64,000 nucleotides of DNA from Burkholderiales bacterium PBB3. GTDB lineage: Bacteria > Pseudomonadota > Gammaproteobacteria > Burkholderiales > Burkholderiaceae_C. The position numbers and the translations under genes are program-made. The notes under the pieces were generated by a model, which worked only from the letters and a program-made list of their open reading frames with translations, had not been told where the DNA came from and did not search any database. Location of the stretch: positions 47,091-111,090 of the forward strand of contig NKIK01000011.1 of assembly GCA_002256115.1 (NCBI GenBank), in the 5' to 3' direction. Positions within the stretch are counted from its first letter, which is position 1, and every line of letters starts with the position of its first letter. This document shows, one piece after another, positions 8,981 through 19,400 of this stretch.

Positions 8981-10669
8981 TTAGCGCACGCCCCAGGCTT
9001 CTTGGTCAAAATAGGCTGAGGGCTTCTGGCCCGGGCGCAGCACGCCGGTCAGCCACTTGGGCACCACATACACATCGGTGCGGAAGAACAGGGGTATCAC
9101 CGGCAGCTCTTCGGTATAGATTTTTTGCATCTCAACCCACAGGGGCTTGCGCTTGGCCGGGTCCAGCTCGCGTTTGATGTCGTCGATCAGCTTGTCCATG
9201 GCCGGGTTGCTGAAGTGGGTGTAATTGACGCCTGCGTAATTGTTGGCTGCGGTGGGAATGCCGGAGGTAGACAGGGTGTCACCGGGCGGTGACTCTGGGT
9301 TGGAGCTCCAGGCCAATTGCGCCAGGCCGGTGAACTGCTGCTTCTTAAGCGTTTCACCGAAGAAGGTGCGGGCGGGCGTATTTTTGATCACCACCTCCAC
9401 GCCAATCTTTTTCCATTGGTTTTGGAGCACTTGTTGAATCAGCTCGCGCAGTTTGTTGCCTGCCGTGGTCATGTATTCCATCGACAAACGCTGCCCGGCC
9501 GCATTCACGCGAATGCCATCGGCACCTGGTTTGTAGCCCGCTTGGTCCAGCAAGCCTTTGGCCTTGTTGGCATCGAAGGGGTACTTCATGACGTTCGGGT
9601 CATAGCCAGGCTCCTGGGGATTGACCCAGGTGTGGGCCACCGGAAATTTGCCATCCACCAATTGCTTGACCAAGGTCTCGCGGTCGATGCCCTGCAACAA
9701 AGCCTGACGCACGCGCTTGTCGGCCAGCGCAGGGTGGTTGCGGTTCATGTGGATCTGCTCATAGACCAGCAGCATGGGAAATTCGAAGTTGAATTTTTGC
9801 TGCAGGGCTGGTTCTTTGGACATCGCCAATGCCTGGTCGATGGAGAGGCCCAGCACGCCCGAGATGAAGTCGATATCACCCGAGCGCAGATTGGCTTCCA
9901 GCGTGGCGGTGTTGTCGATGGTCTTGATGGTGACGCGCTTGAAGTAGGGCTTTTTGCCCCACCAGTGCGGGTTGGGCTCAAACACCAAAAACGCGCCGCT
10001 TTGAATTTGCGCCAGCTTGTAAGGGCCATTCCACAAGCCTGCTGCGGTGGGCGTGCGGTTGTAGAGTGTGTTCTTGTTGTAATCCACAGGGCTTGCTAGC
10101 GCCTTGACTACGGGTTCTTCCAGGTGCGCGGGAATCAGCGCAAAGGCGAACAGCTCGGCAAAGTCGTACTCCGCGCGGTTCATGTGCAGCACAAAGTTCT
10201 TGGAGTCAATCGTCTCCACCTTGGTGATGCGCTGAAACACATCGGGCCGTGCAAAGCCGCTTTCGGGCTTGACGCCCAAGGACCAGCTAAAGGCCACATC
10301 GTTGGAGGTGATGGGTGTGCCATCGGCCCACTTGGCCTGGGGATGCAGGGTGTAGCGCACGGTCAGCCCCTTTTTGCCACCACCCAGGTCCACCACTTTG
10401 GCGCGCCCGTTGGCCACGGTGGGCACTTCAGTGCACAAAAAGCACTCCATCTTTCCGTCATCGTTGTAGGTAGAAATGGGGCGGTAGCCAAAGCGCATGG
10501 CAAAGGTCTTGGCCACGGTGGGCTCAATGCCGGGGTGCAGGCTGGACGGGTACTGTGACATGCCCACCACCAGCGTGTCTTTGGCCGCCTGTGCCTGCGC
10601 CGCATGGGGAGCCAAGACCTGCAGCAACGCTGCGGTAGCGAGGATTCGCTTCAAAACTGTTTTCACCAT
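8981..10669 (-). CDS. Peptide ABC transporter substrate-binding protein (SBP_bac_5), copy 1
   Basis: First gene of the importer operon, 562 residues from the ATG at 10669. The open frame extends to 11032 but the upstream part has no signal-peptide character and crosses the divergent promoter region. The start chosen gives a signal peptide (ILATAALLQVLAPHAAQAQA), with a GAAGG-like ribosome site about 8 bp before the ATG. The domain is that of periplasmic dipeptide/oligopeptide receptors (RYTLHPQAKWADGTPITS; LLQGIDRETLVKQLV). Not a lipoprotein. Followed after 4 bp by its paralog. Confidence 0.92.
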   Translation of the reverse strand: MVKTVLKRILATAALLQVLAPHAAQAQAAKDTLVVGMSQYPSSLHPGIEPTVAKTFAMRFGYRPISTYNDDGKMECFLCTEVPTVANGRAKVVDLGGGKKGLTVRYTLHPQAKWADGTPITSNDVAFSWSLGVKPESGFARPDVFQRITKVETIDSKNFVLHMNRAEYDFAELFAFALIPAHLEEPVVKALASPVDYNKNTLYNRTPTAAGLWNGPYKLAQIQSGAFLVFEPNPHWWGKKPYFKRVTIKTIDNTATLEANLRSGDIDFISGVLGLSIDQALAMSKEPALQQKFNFEFPMLLVYEQIHMNRNHPALADKRVRQALLQGIDRETLVKQLVDGKFPVAHTWVNPQEPGYDPNVMKYPFDANKAKGLLDQAGYKPGADGIRVNAAGQRLSMEYMTTAGNKLRELIQQVLQNQWKKIGVEVVIKNTPARTFFGETLKKQQFTGLAQLAWSSNPESPPGDTLSTSGIPTAANNYAGVNYTHFSNPAMDKLIDDIKRELDPAKRKPLWVEMQKIYTEELPVIPLFFRTDVYVVPKWLTGVLRPGQKPSAYFDQEAWGVR

Positions 10670-10814
10670 GGAGAGACCTTCAATGGAGGGGAACAAAGGA
10701 TGCGCAAGGCGCGCTAATTTGCGCCGCACAAAGTGTGCCATAGGCACGGCCCGCGATTGGGCAGGAAAACCAGTAGGCCTAGTAGGGAAAAGCTTGCGCC
10801 GCGCGATTGAGGTG

Positions 10815-10870
10815 CCAAATCGGCGTTCTAGCCCGTGGATAGTGCGGGAGCAGCTCCTATTTGTATAGCA
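10815..10870 (+). repeat. 56-bp dispersed repeat, copy 1
   Basis: Begins CCAAAT and contains GTGGATAGTGCGGGAGCAGC followed by TCCTATTTGTATAGCA. The core GGAGCAGCTCC is an inverted repeat and the 3' end holds a second one (CTAT-TTGT-ATAG). It lies between the divergent importer operon and the TPR gene, about 45 bp upstream of the latter. Confidence 0.9.
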
Positions 10871-10913
10871 GAATACTGCGCTTTGCAAAACTACCAAAAC
10901 GTACAATCCTGGC

Positions 10914-12461
10914 ATGTCACTCCGTCCCACCCCTCCTTTGGCACGCAAAGGCACGGGCGCACCTTCTTTGCTGGCCCCTGCGCAACTCGCTCTGCAATTG
11001 CAGCAAGGCGTTGCGTTGCACCAGCAGGGCAAACTCCAAGAAGCTCGGGTGCACTACGAAACCGTGCTGCGCCATGCGCCCCACAATTTTGATGCGCTAC
11101 ACCTTCTGGGCGTGATTGCCGCACAGACCAAAAACGATGCGCACGCGCTGACTCTCTTTGACCAAGCTTTGAAACTCAGCCCGAACTCTGCCGAAGCCTG
11201 GAGCAACCGCGGCATAGCGCTCAAAAACTTAAAGCACTTTGCTCAGGCGCTGCATAGTTTTGACAAAGCGTTGGCGCTCAAGCCAGGCTATGCAGACGCT
11301 TACAACAACCAAGGCCTTGTGCTCCACGCGATAAAGCGCTTTGGTGAGGCATTGTCCAGCTACGACCAGGCGCTAAAACTGAACCCCCGCTTTGCAGAAG
11401 CCACGTTCAACCGTGGCTACCTACTTACGGAGCTAAATCGGTTTGACGCGGCCATTGCCGACTACGACAAGGCACTCACCTTGCGGCCCGCTTACCATGA
11501 CGCACGTTTCAATAAGTCCATTGCGTTACTGCGCCAGGGGCACTTGGAGGCGGCGTGGCCCTTGTATGAGTCGCGTTGGGATGTGGAGCACGCGGGACAT
11601 GTCAAACGCGAGTTTGCTGCCCCCCTGTGGTTGGGGAAAGAGCCGCTGCGGGGCAAGACTATTTTTCTGCGCGCCGAACAAGGCATGGGCGACAACATCC
11701 AGTTTTGCCGCTACGCCCAACTGCTCCATGCGCAGGGTGCAAATGTATTGCTTGAAACCCCTAAGCCCCTGATGCACTTGTTGGCCGAGCTTCCGGGGGT
11801 AGGCGCTATGGTGGAAAAAGGAAGCCACCCCCCCGTCTACGACTACCACTGCCCGCTGTTGTCTTTGCCCCTTGCGTTGAACACCACACTCGGCAACATT
11901 CCTAGGTCCCACGCCTACCTTGCGGCTGATCCTGTCAAAACACAGGCCTGGCGCGCCCGCCTTGGCCTTGCCACAAGACCGCGCGTGGGCGTGGTCTGGA
12001 GCGGCAATGCCGTGCACAAAAACGACGCAAACCGCAGCCTGAGCTTGGAGCTTCTGTTGCGCTATTTGCCGGCCGAGTGCGAATACATAAGCGTGCAAAA
12101 GGAGGTGAGACCGGCAGACTTGCAGGCGCTGGCGCACAGCAACGTGGCGCATTACGGCGACGAACTGAACGACTTCTCTGATACTGCGGCCTTGTGTGCC
12201 CAACTGGATGTGGTGCTGAGTGTGGACACCAGCGTGGCACATTTAGCCGGTGCCATGGGCCAGCGGACTTGGCTGATGCTGCCGTTTTTGCCCGATTGGC
12301 GCTGGCTGCTCAACCGCGATGACAGCCCTTGGTACCCCACGGCCCAGCTGTTTCGACAAAGTGAATCGCGGACCTGGGAGCCTGTGCTGGGTCGCGTTGC
12401 CACCGATTTGAAGAAACTAGCGGTGGAGTGGGCTGGTTTACAATCCAAATCCGCCCTGTAG
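10914..12461 (+). CDS. TPR-repeat protein with glycosyltransferase-9-like C-terminal domain
   Basis: 515 residues. The N-terminal ~230 residues hold about five tetratricopeptide repeats (AEAWSNRGIALKNLKHFAQA, YADAYNNQGLVL and AEATFNRGYLL are typical), a protein-interaction superhelix. The C-terminal ~250 residues resemble the GT-B fold of heptosyltransferases: ARLGLATRPRVGVVWSG, then LDVVLSVDTSVAHLAGAMG near the end, the usual sugar-nucleotide-binding half. TPR plus GT9-like architecture is common in betaproteobacteria, with unproven acceptors. No strong ribosome site. The last codons and the TAG stop lie within repeat copy 2, so the native C-terminus may have been altered. Confidence 0.8.
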   Translation: MSLRPTPPLARKGTGAPSLLAPAQLALQLQQGVALHQQGKLQEARVHYETVLRHAPHNFDALHLLGVIAAQTKNDAHALTLFDQALKLSPNSAEAWSNRGIALKNLKHFAQALHSFDKALALKPGYADAYNNQGLVLHAIKRFGEALSSYDQALKLNPRFAEATFNRGYLLTELNRFDAAIADYDKALTLRPAYHDARFNKSIALLRQGHLEAAWPLYESRWDVEHAGHVKREFAAPLWLGKEPLRGKTIFLRAEQGMGDNIQFCRYAQLLHAQGANVLLETPKPLMHLLAELPGVGAMVEKGSHPPVYDYHCPLLSLPLALNTTLGNIPRSHAYLAADPVKTQAWRARLGLATRPRVGVVWSGNAVHKNDANRSLSLELLLRYLPAECEYISVQKEVRPADLQALAHSNVAHYGDELNDFSDTAALCAQLDVVLSVDTSVAHLAGAMGQRTWLMLPFLPDWRWLLNRDDSPWYPTAQLFRQSESRTWEPVLGRVATDLKKLAVEWAGLQSKSAL

Positions 12462-12500
12462 CCCATGGATAATGCGGGAGCAGCTCCTATTTGTATAGCA
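12445..12500 (+). repeat. 56-bp dispersed repeat, copy 2
   Basis: Same core as copy 1 with two changes (CCATGGATAATGCGGGAGCA). Its first 17 bp encode the final residues and the TAG stop of the preceding TPR gene. It sits at the left boundary of the defence island. Confidence 0.9.
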
Positions 12501-12532
12501 TTTCGCGCGTCTTGGGAGCCTTGGCGTGGGGC

Positions 12533-12931
12533 TTAAGGTGGGGTGTGGGCCTTGGTAAACGTCAAAATCACCTCGCGGATGATTTTGCGCTGGGGCACCG
12601 GCAGCTTCAGGAACGCCTCAAAAATGTCCCGGTCTTCATAGCCAATACCGCTGTCCCACCGGGCGCGGCGTTGCTCCACCGTGCGGCCAATCGGCCCGCC
12701 GTAGCTGAGCTGCTGCACGGACACCCCCAACCATTTGGATAGCGTCTCCATCTTGTTGAAGTCGGGCATGGTCTCGCCCAGCAGCCACAGCCGCACGCCG
12801 TGCAATGTCATGGGCTTGCCCCAATGCCGGGTATTGAACTCCCGCTCCAGCACGGCCGGTTTGGGCTCATAGCCCGCCGCGATCATGGCCTCACGTAATT
12901 GGTTCGCAAACTGTTTCTTGGCATCGTCCAT
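12533..12931 (-). CDS. Small HTH-type protein, probable regulator of the defence operon
   Basis: 132 residues, no signal peptide. The middle region (TLHGVRLWLLGETMPDF then METLSKWLGVSVQQL) has the spacing of an XRE/phage-repressor helix-turn-helix, preceded by a basic helix. It is divergent from the helicase-methylase operon with a 123-bp AT-rich spacer full of ACGTT motifs, which suits an autoregulated repressor controlling the operon. The family call is by eye and a general DNA-binding role is only inferred. Confidence 0.6.
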   Translation of the reverse strand: MDDAKKQFANQLREAMIAAGYEPKPAVLEREFNTRHWGKPMTLHGVRLWLLGETMPDFNKMETLSKWLGVSVQQLSYGGPIGRTVEQRRARWDSGIGYEDRDIFEAFLKLPVPQRKIIREVILTFTKAHTPP

Positions 12932-13054
12932 GCGCCGACGTTATTTTCAGCGTCATTCTCAAGCGTAAATTTAACTTATAGTCACGTTTTATAACGTTAT
13001 TAATACTTACGTTGACGGATTCTGGCTTGCCAGGGGGAGGTCAACACCGCTGCC
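12932..13054. promoter_or_regulatory. Divergent control region with repeated ACGTT motifs
   Basis: This AT-rich spacer between the HTH gene and the helicase operon contains GACGTTAT (12937-12944), CACGTTTTAT (12983-12992), the perfect 10-bp palindrome ATAACGTTAT (12991-13000) and TTACGTTGAC (13008-13016). Repeated and palindromic sites of this kind suggest operators for the adjacent HTH protein. I could not fix convincing -35/-10 pairs. A GGGGGAGG purine run lies about 14 bp before the helicase ATG. Confidence 0.5.
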
Positions 13055-16000
13055 ATGCCAAGAATCTTCGATAACATCGAAAAGCCGTTGCTGCCCGCCT
13101 TGGTAGAGACCCTCAAAGTTGCAGAGCGAGCGGATTTTTGTGTGGGCTATTTCAACCTACGTGGTTGGCACCATCTTTCTGACCACGTTGATCGTTGGGC
13201 CGGAGGTGATGGGCATTGCTGCCGCCTGCTGGTGGGAATGCACGTTTCGCCAAGCGAAGAGTTGCGGCACGCTCTGCGCCATCGCGAAGAGGAAGATCAA
13301 CTCGATAACCAGACCGCGCTTCGTGAAAAACGCCGGATTGCCGAGGAATTTCGTCAACAGTTGATCTTTGGAGCACCCACCAATGCCGACGAAGCTGCAT
13401 TGCGGGAGATATCAGCACAAATCCGAGCCAAGAAACTGGTCGTTAAGGTGTATCTGCGCCACCCCCTGCACGCGAAGCTTTACTTACTGCATCGGCAAGA
13501 CGCTAACAACCCTGTGACGGGGTTTCTAGGTAGTTCCAACCTGACGCTTGCAGGCCTTGTCAGGCAAGGTGAATTGAACGTTGATGTACTTGAGCACGAC
13601 GCCTGCAACAAGTTGGTCGATTGGTTTGAAGACCGCTGGGGTGATCGTTGGTGTATCGACATTTCCAAAGAACTGGGTGACATCATCGACGAGAGTTGGG
13701 CGGGTGAGCGACTTGTATCGCCGTACCACGTCTACCTCAAGATGGCCTACCACCTGGCGCAGGAAGCGCGGGCCGGTCTATCCGAATTTCGCATCCCGTC
13801 GGTGTTTGGAGATTCGTTGTTTGATTTTCAAGTCGCAGCAGTCAAGATCGCCGCGCACCATCTAAACAAACGCGGCGGTGTCTTGATCGGCGATGTAGTC
13901 GGTTTGGGGAAATCCATGATGGCCACCGCGCTGGCCAAAGTGTTTGAGGATGATTACCACACAGAAACGCTCATCATCTGCCCCAAAAATCTGGTCGCGA
14001 TGTGGGAGGACTATGTCCACCGGTATCGCCTGCATGCCAAGGTGCTTCCGCTGTCAAGGGTCATCACAGAGCTGCCGGAAAAAACCCGTCGTTATCGACT
14101 GGTGCTTATCGACGAATCGCACAACCTGCGCAACAAAGAAGGGCGGCGCTGGAAAGTCATTCGCGAGTACATCGAGCGCAACGAAAGCCTGACGGTTCTG
14201 TTGTCGGCAACACCTTACAACAAGACCTATCTCGACCTCTCGGCGCAACTGGCGTTGTTTCTCCATGAAGATGCAGACATCGGCATTCGCCCTGAAAAGC
14301 TGCTGGCCGAACTGGGCGGTGAGCACGAGTTCATCCGTCGCCACCAATGTGGTGTGCGCTCGCTGGCTGCATTTGAAAAGAGCGAGATTCCAGATGACTG
14401 GCGTGATCTGATGCGCCTGTATATGGTGCGCCGCACGCGCGGCTTCATCATGCAGCATTACACCGGTGAAGATGAGCGCGGCAAGTATCTGCTGTTCTCA
14501 GACGGACGCAAGTCTTACTTTCCGAAGCGCGTACCCAAAAATCTCAGTTTCAAGATTGATGACGCCAACCCATCCGATCCATACGCCCGCTTTTACTCCG
14601 ACCCCGTTGTCAACGCCATTAATGAATTGACTTTGCCCCGTTATGGCTTGGGCAACTACATCGCCCCCAAACCCAAGACACCGCCGACCCTGTTGCAGGC
14701 CAAAACCATTGAGGGACTGTCCCGCGCTGGCACCCGCTTGATGGGCTTCTGCAAAACCAATTTATTCAAACGGCTCGAAAGCGCTGGACCGGCTTTCATT
14801 CTGTCGATTGAGCGACACATTTTGCGCAACTTTATCGTGCTGCATGCTATCGAGAGCGGCCTAGACATTCCGCTAGGCACCCAGGGCGCAGAGCTGCTGG
14901 ACACACGCCATTACGACGAAGACCCTGACGGTTTGCTGGTGGATGACGATGGTGAAGAAGATGCTACCGATCCCACGGCCACCAACGGTTTGCGTACCGA
15001 AGCAGCCTACCGCCTGCGCGCCGAGAAGGCATACGAGGCATATAGCGGCCCATTGAAGAACCGTTTCAAGTGGCTGCCAGGCACTTCGTTCATCAAGGCA
15101 TTGGCAAATGACCTATACACCGATGCACAGTCGCTGTTGCAACTGTTGGCTACTTGCGGCGAGTGGCGGGCCGATGCAGACACCAAACTTGCGGCATTGA
15201 TCGAACTCATCAACCAGCACCACCCCAAAGAGAAGCTGCTCGTCTTTACCCAGTTTGCCGATACAGCACGCTATCTCAAGGCCCAACTTGTCGCACGGGG
15301 CATCCAGCAGGTGGAAGAAGCCACCGGTCAAAGCGTTGACCCTACTGGGCTTGCTTGGCGTTTTTCACCCGTATCGAATGCCAAACGTGATCTGGTGCGC
15401 AAGCCAGACGAATTGCGGGTATTGATCGCCACCGACGTGCTCTCGGAGGGCCAAAACCTTCAGGACTCCCACATCATCGTCAACTACGACCTGCCCTGGG
15501 CCATCATCCGCCTAATTCAGCGCGCGGGGCGTGTGGACCGTATTGGCCAGCAATCCGACACCATCCTTTGCTACTCATTTGTACCCGCTGATGGTGTAGA
15601 GCGGTTGATTCAGTTGCGTGCGCGTGTCAGACAACGGTTGATTCAAAACGCTGAAGTGGTGGGCTCCGACGAAAGCTTCTTTGACGATGACACGGACGAA
15701 GAACTCATCCGCGATCTCTACACCGAGAAAAACGGCATTCTGGATGACGACGGCGACAGCGAAGTGGATTTGGCCTCTTACGCCTACCAAATCTGGAAGA
15801 ACGCCACCGACGCTGATCCATCGCTTGTCGCCCAGATCGAAACCATGCCCGATGTGGTCTATGCCACCAAAGGCCATGCGCACAACCCTGCGTCACCCCA
15901 AGGTGTGCTGGTCTATATGCGCACGACCCAGGGCAATGACGCACTGGCATGGATAGATGAATCCGGCAAGCCCGTCACCCAATCCCAGCTCACTATTTTG

Positions 16001-16459
16001 AAAGCGGCTGCTTGCGCAGCCGACACCCCGGCGCTACCCCGCCAAGAGCAACACCATGCGCTCACACAGCAAGGCTTGGCGCACATCGTCGAAGAAGAAA
16101 AGTCCTTCGGCGGTGCATTGGGCCGCCCATCGGGTGCACGCTTCAAAATTTTCGAGCGGCTCAAACGCTTTCGTGAAGGGCTCGGCAATAAGCGCGATCT
16201 CTTCATCACCGATGACTACGTCCGCCGCATTGACCGGGTGATGGAAGAAATCTACCGCTACCCGCTTTACCAATCCGCCACCGATAGCCTCAATCGCCAA
16301 CTCAAAGCCGGCATTGGCGACCACCAATTACTTGATTTGGTTTTCTCCGTACGGGAGGACGGGCGCTTGTGCGTGATTGACGACCAAGACCTGCGGCGCG
16401 AACCCAAGCTCATCTGCTCCATGGGCCTGGCCGGTCTGAATCAGGGACAAACTCCATGA
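13055..16459 (+). CDS. PLD-domain SNF2-family helicase, defence-type
   Basis: 1134 residues. The N-terminal ~200 residues are a single phospholipase-D-type nuclease unit (HAK at 139-141, GSSN at 159-162), a half-site that would need dimerisation. Next comes a superfamily 2 helicase: Walker A GDVVGLGKS (279-287), DESH box (353-356), motif III LLSATPYN, and helicase-C motif VI QRAGRVDRIGQ (822-832). An acidic insert (DDDGEEDATD, near 630) interrupts the motor. It is the first gene of a coupled operon; its TGA overlaps the methylase ATG. PLD-helicase proteins paired with adenine methylases are typical of phage-restriction modules. The fusion may translocate on DNA and cleave it, but this is inferred. 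Confidence 0.85.
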   Translation: MPRIFDNIEKPLLPALVETLKVAERADFCVGYFNLRGWHHLSDHVDRWAGGDGHCCRLLVGMHVSPSEELRHALRHREEEDQLDNQTALREKRRIAEEFRQQLIFGAPTNADEAALREISAQIRAKKLVVKVYLRHPLHAKLYLLHRQDANNPVTGFLGSSNLTLAGLVRQGELNVDVLEHDACNKLVDWFEDRWGDRWCIDISKELGDIIDESWAGERLVSPYHVYLKMAYHLAQEARAGLSEFRIPSVFGDSLFDFQVAAVKIAAHHLNKRGGVLIGDVVGLGKSMMATALAKVFEDDYHTETLIICPKNLVAMWEDYVHRYRLHAKVLPLSRVITELPEKTRRYRLVLIDESHNLRNKEGRRWKVIREYIERNESLTVLLSATPYNKTYLDLSAQLALFLHEDADIGIRPEKLLAELGGEHEFIRRHQCGVRSLAAFEKSEIPDDWRDLMRLYMVRRTRGFIMQHYTGEDERGKYLLFSDGRKSYFPKRVPKNLSFKIDDANPSDPYARFYSDPVVNAINELTLPRYGLGNYIAPKPKTPPTLLQAKTIEGLSRAGTRLMGFCKTNLFKRLESAGPAFILSIERHILRNFIVLHAIESGLDIPLGTQGAELLDTRHYDEDPDGLLVDDDGEEDATDPTATNGLRTEAAYRLRAEKAYEAYSGPLKNRFKWLPGTSFIKALANDLYTDAQSLLQLLATCGEWRADADTKLAALIELINQHHPKEKLLVFTQFADTARYLKAQLVARGIQQVEEATGQSVDPTGLAWRFSPVSNAKRDLVRKPDELRVLIATDVLSEGQNLQDSHIIVNYDLPWAIIRLIQRAGRVDRIGQQSDTILCYSFVPADGVERLIQLRARVRQRLIQNAEVVGSDESFFDDDTDEELIRDLYTEKNGILDDDGDSEVDLASYAYQIWKNATDADPSLVAQIETMPDVVYATKGHAHNPASPQGVLVYMRTTQGNDALAWIDESGKPVTQSQLTILKAAACAADTPALPRQEQHHALTQQGLAHIVEEEKSFGGALGRPSGARFKIFERLKRFREGLGNKRDLFITDDYVRRIDRVMEEIYRYPLYQSATDSLNRQLKAGIGDHQLLDLVFSVREDGRLCVIDDQDLRREPKLICSMGLAGLNQGQTP

Positions 16460-19400
16460 CGATAGACGCTGCACGTTTTCAGAAACTGCTCGGTGAGTTC
16501 AAGCTTGAACAACTCTTCAATGAGTTGGGCTGGGAGGGCGCGACACGGCGACCACATGCGATCACAGCCCAAGGCGAGTCCTTCACGCTCAGCCATTTGG
16601 CACACAAGCGTGGCGTGGCCGTACTCTTGTGTTCGCCCGACGCGTCGGGCAAAGTCCCTGCACGCCCCGTGCTGCTAAAAATCGAAAAGGAAGCTGTTAA
16701 GCACACGCATGAACATCTGCTAGTGTTCACCGATGCAGCGCACAACATTCTCACCTGGCTGTGGGTGTCTCGCACGCCCGGCCAACCCATTGCGACACGC
16801 ACCCACACATGGCACAAGGGACAAAGCGGTGAAGCGCTGCGGCAAAAGCTGACGCAGATTGTCTGGTCACTGGAAGCAGAAGAGGCCATCACCCTCACCG
16901 ACGTGATTACGGGCCTGCGCCGCGCGTTCGACCGTGACCGGGTCTCCAAAAGTTTTTACGAGAAATTCAAGGCCCAGCACGATGCTTTTGCTGGTTTCAT
17001 AGATGGCCTTGCAAGCGTAGCCGACAAGACTTGGTACGCTTCACTGATGCTGAACCGGCTGATGTTTGTGTATTTCATCCAGAAGAAGGGTTTCCTGGAC
17101 GGAAGTGAAACCTATTTGCGCGACCGCCTGACCCGGGTGCAGGCCGAGGAAGGTAAGGGCAAGTTCCACAGCTTTTATCGCCAATTCTTGCGTCGCCTTT
17201 TCCATGAGGGCTTGGGCTTAGCTAAAGGCGACCGTAGTGCGGAGCTCACCCGGCTGATTGGCGATGTGCCATACCTAAACGGGGGGCTGTTCTCTCTGCA
17301 CGAACTGGAAGAAGCCAACCCCGGCATCGACGTGCCCGACGAAGCATTCGAGCATCTGTTCGCATTTTTTGATGCGTGGGATTGGCACCTGGACGACCGC
17401 CCGCTGTCCAAAGGCACCGAGATCAACCCCGATGTACTCGGCTACATCTTTGAGAAGTACATCAACCAAAAGCAAATGGGCGCGTACTACACCAAAGAAG
17501 ACATCACCGAGTACATCAGCAAAAACACAGTCATCCCCCATCTGTTGGAGCAGGCCAGGGAACGCTGCAAGGTGGCTTTCGATGGTGAGTCATCGGTATG
17601 GCATTTACTGAAAGCCGATCCAGATCGCTACCTCTATCCGGCCATGAAAACGGGTGTCATTGACGCCAGTGGCGGCATAGTGCCCGAAAGCGCCTTGCCA
17701 GACTTCGTACAGACCGGCATGAGGGACGCGAACGCCCGCATGTTTGAGCGCCGCTACAACCTGGGCGAAGCGGTGTTTACCACCACCGCTGGCGAGCGCG
17801 GCACCCTGCCCACCGAAACTTGGCGCGAATATGTAGATCGTCGCAGCCGCAGCCTGGCCATTCGTGACAAGCTCGTCAACGGCGAAGTCAAAAGCACCGA
17901 CGACCTGATTACCCTGAATCTGGACATTCGCCAGTTCATGCAGGACGTGATCGATACCTGCACCGGCCCTGACCTGCTACGCGCCATCTGGCAGGCGATT
18001 GTGGGTCGCGTACCGGAAAAATCAAACGAAAAATTTCGCCATGGCATCACCATTCTTGACCCGACCTGCGGCTCCGGTGCATTTCTGTTTGCCGCACTGG
18101 GCGTGCTGGAGCCACTCTATGAAGCTTGCTTGGACCGGATGGAAGGGTTTGTAGAAGATGCCAGAAAACTGGGCAAAACAGGCGAGCCTGATTTTGTGAG
18201 GGCGCTGGCCGAGGTCGACAAACACCCCTCCCGCCGCTACTACATCTACAAGAGCATCATCCTGCACAACCTGTTTGGAGTGGACATCATGGCCGAGGCG
18301 GTAGAAATTTGTAAGCTACGCCTCTTTCTCAAGCTCGTGTCGCAGGTGGATGCCGGGCGCGAACTGGAGCCGTTGCCAGACATTGACTTCAACATCCGCA
18401 CGGGCAACACACTGGTTGGCTACGCCACAGAAGCGCAATTCGATGCAGCCAACACGTTGGCCAGCGACCAGACCCACCGCGACGAGATCAAGGCCAATAT
18501 GGCAGATCTTGCGGATGCGTTTAACTTCTTCCGTGGTCAACAAACTGTGCACGGTGGCAAGGTCACCGCAGAAGACAAGCGCCGCCTGCGCGGCAAGTTG
18601 AGCAATCTGAGTCTGGAGTTGGACAAGTACCTGGCGCGCGATTACGGAGTCGATCCTACAAAACCTAAGGCCTTCGCTGCATGGCGCGAGAGTCATCAAC
18701 CGTTTCACTGGTCGGCTGAGTTTTACGGCGTGATGCACGAAGGCGGATTTGATGTGGTGATCGGAAACCCACCGTATGTTGAGTATTCGAAAGTGCGCGA
18801 TTGCTACACCTTGATAGATGAGTACGCAGCATACTCAACCAATCTTTTTGCGGCCTGCTGCTACAGAGCGCGGCAATTGTGCCCAAGTGGGCGTGAAGCG
18901 TTCATTGTTCCCATTTCTCTGCCAAGCACGGATCGAATGCAAGCGTTGCGCGCTAAGTTAGCTGAAGGGGGTGGTGTTTATCACGTTGACTTCAACACTA
19001 GACCCGGCAAGCTTTTCGAAGGCGCGGAGCAAAGACTGACCATATACATTCGCCATCCATCGAAGGGAAGCAGCAGAAAGTCCGGCGGCTATTTGAATTG
19101 GAGTCAAGCTGAGCGTCCCGCCTTGTTTCAAACTCTCTCCTACATCGACACAACTGACATATTGCTACGAAATGGCATTTGGCCAAAAGTTCGTGGCCCG
19201 GTCGAGGCAAACCTGATTCGATGTCTCCAAAAGTTCAAGCCACTCAATGCCACCAAGATGTTAGGAGGCGGTGATGCTATTTTCTACAAAAATACAGGAC
19301 TCCGATATTTCAATTCCGCAACACTTCGTCCACCCAAATGCTGGATCAACGGAGTGGCCACATCGAGTTCCCGAGAAACTATTCTTCGAGTAGATTCGGA

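Noticed and set aside
8981..11032. Longer start of the first peptide-binding protein
   Set aside because: The extra ~120 residues cross the divergent promoter and repeat copy 1 and precede a good signal peptide at 10669.
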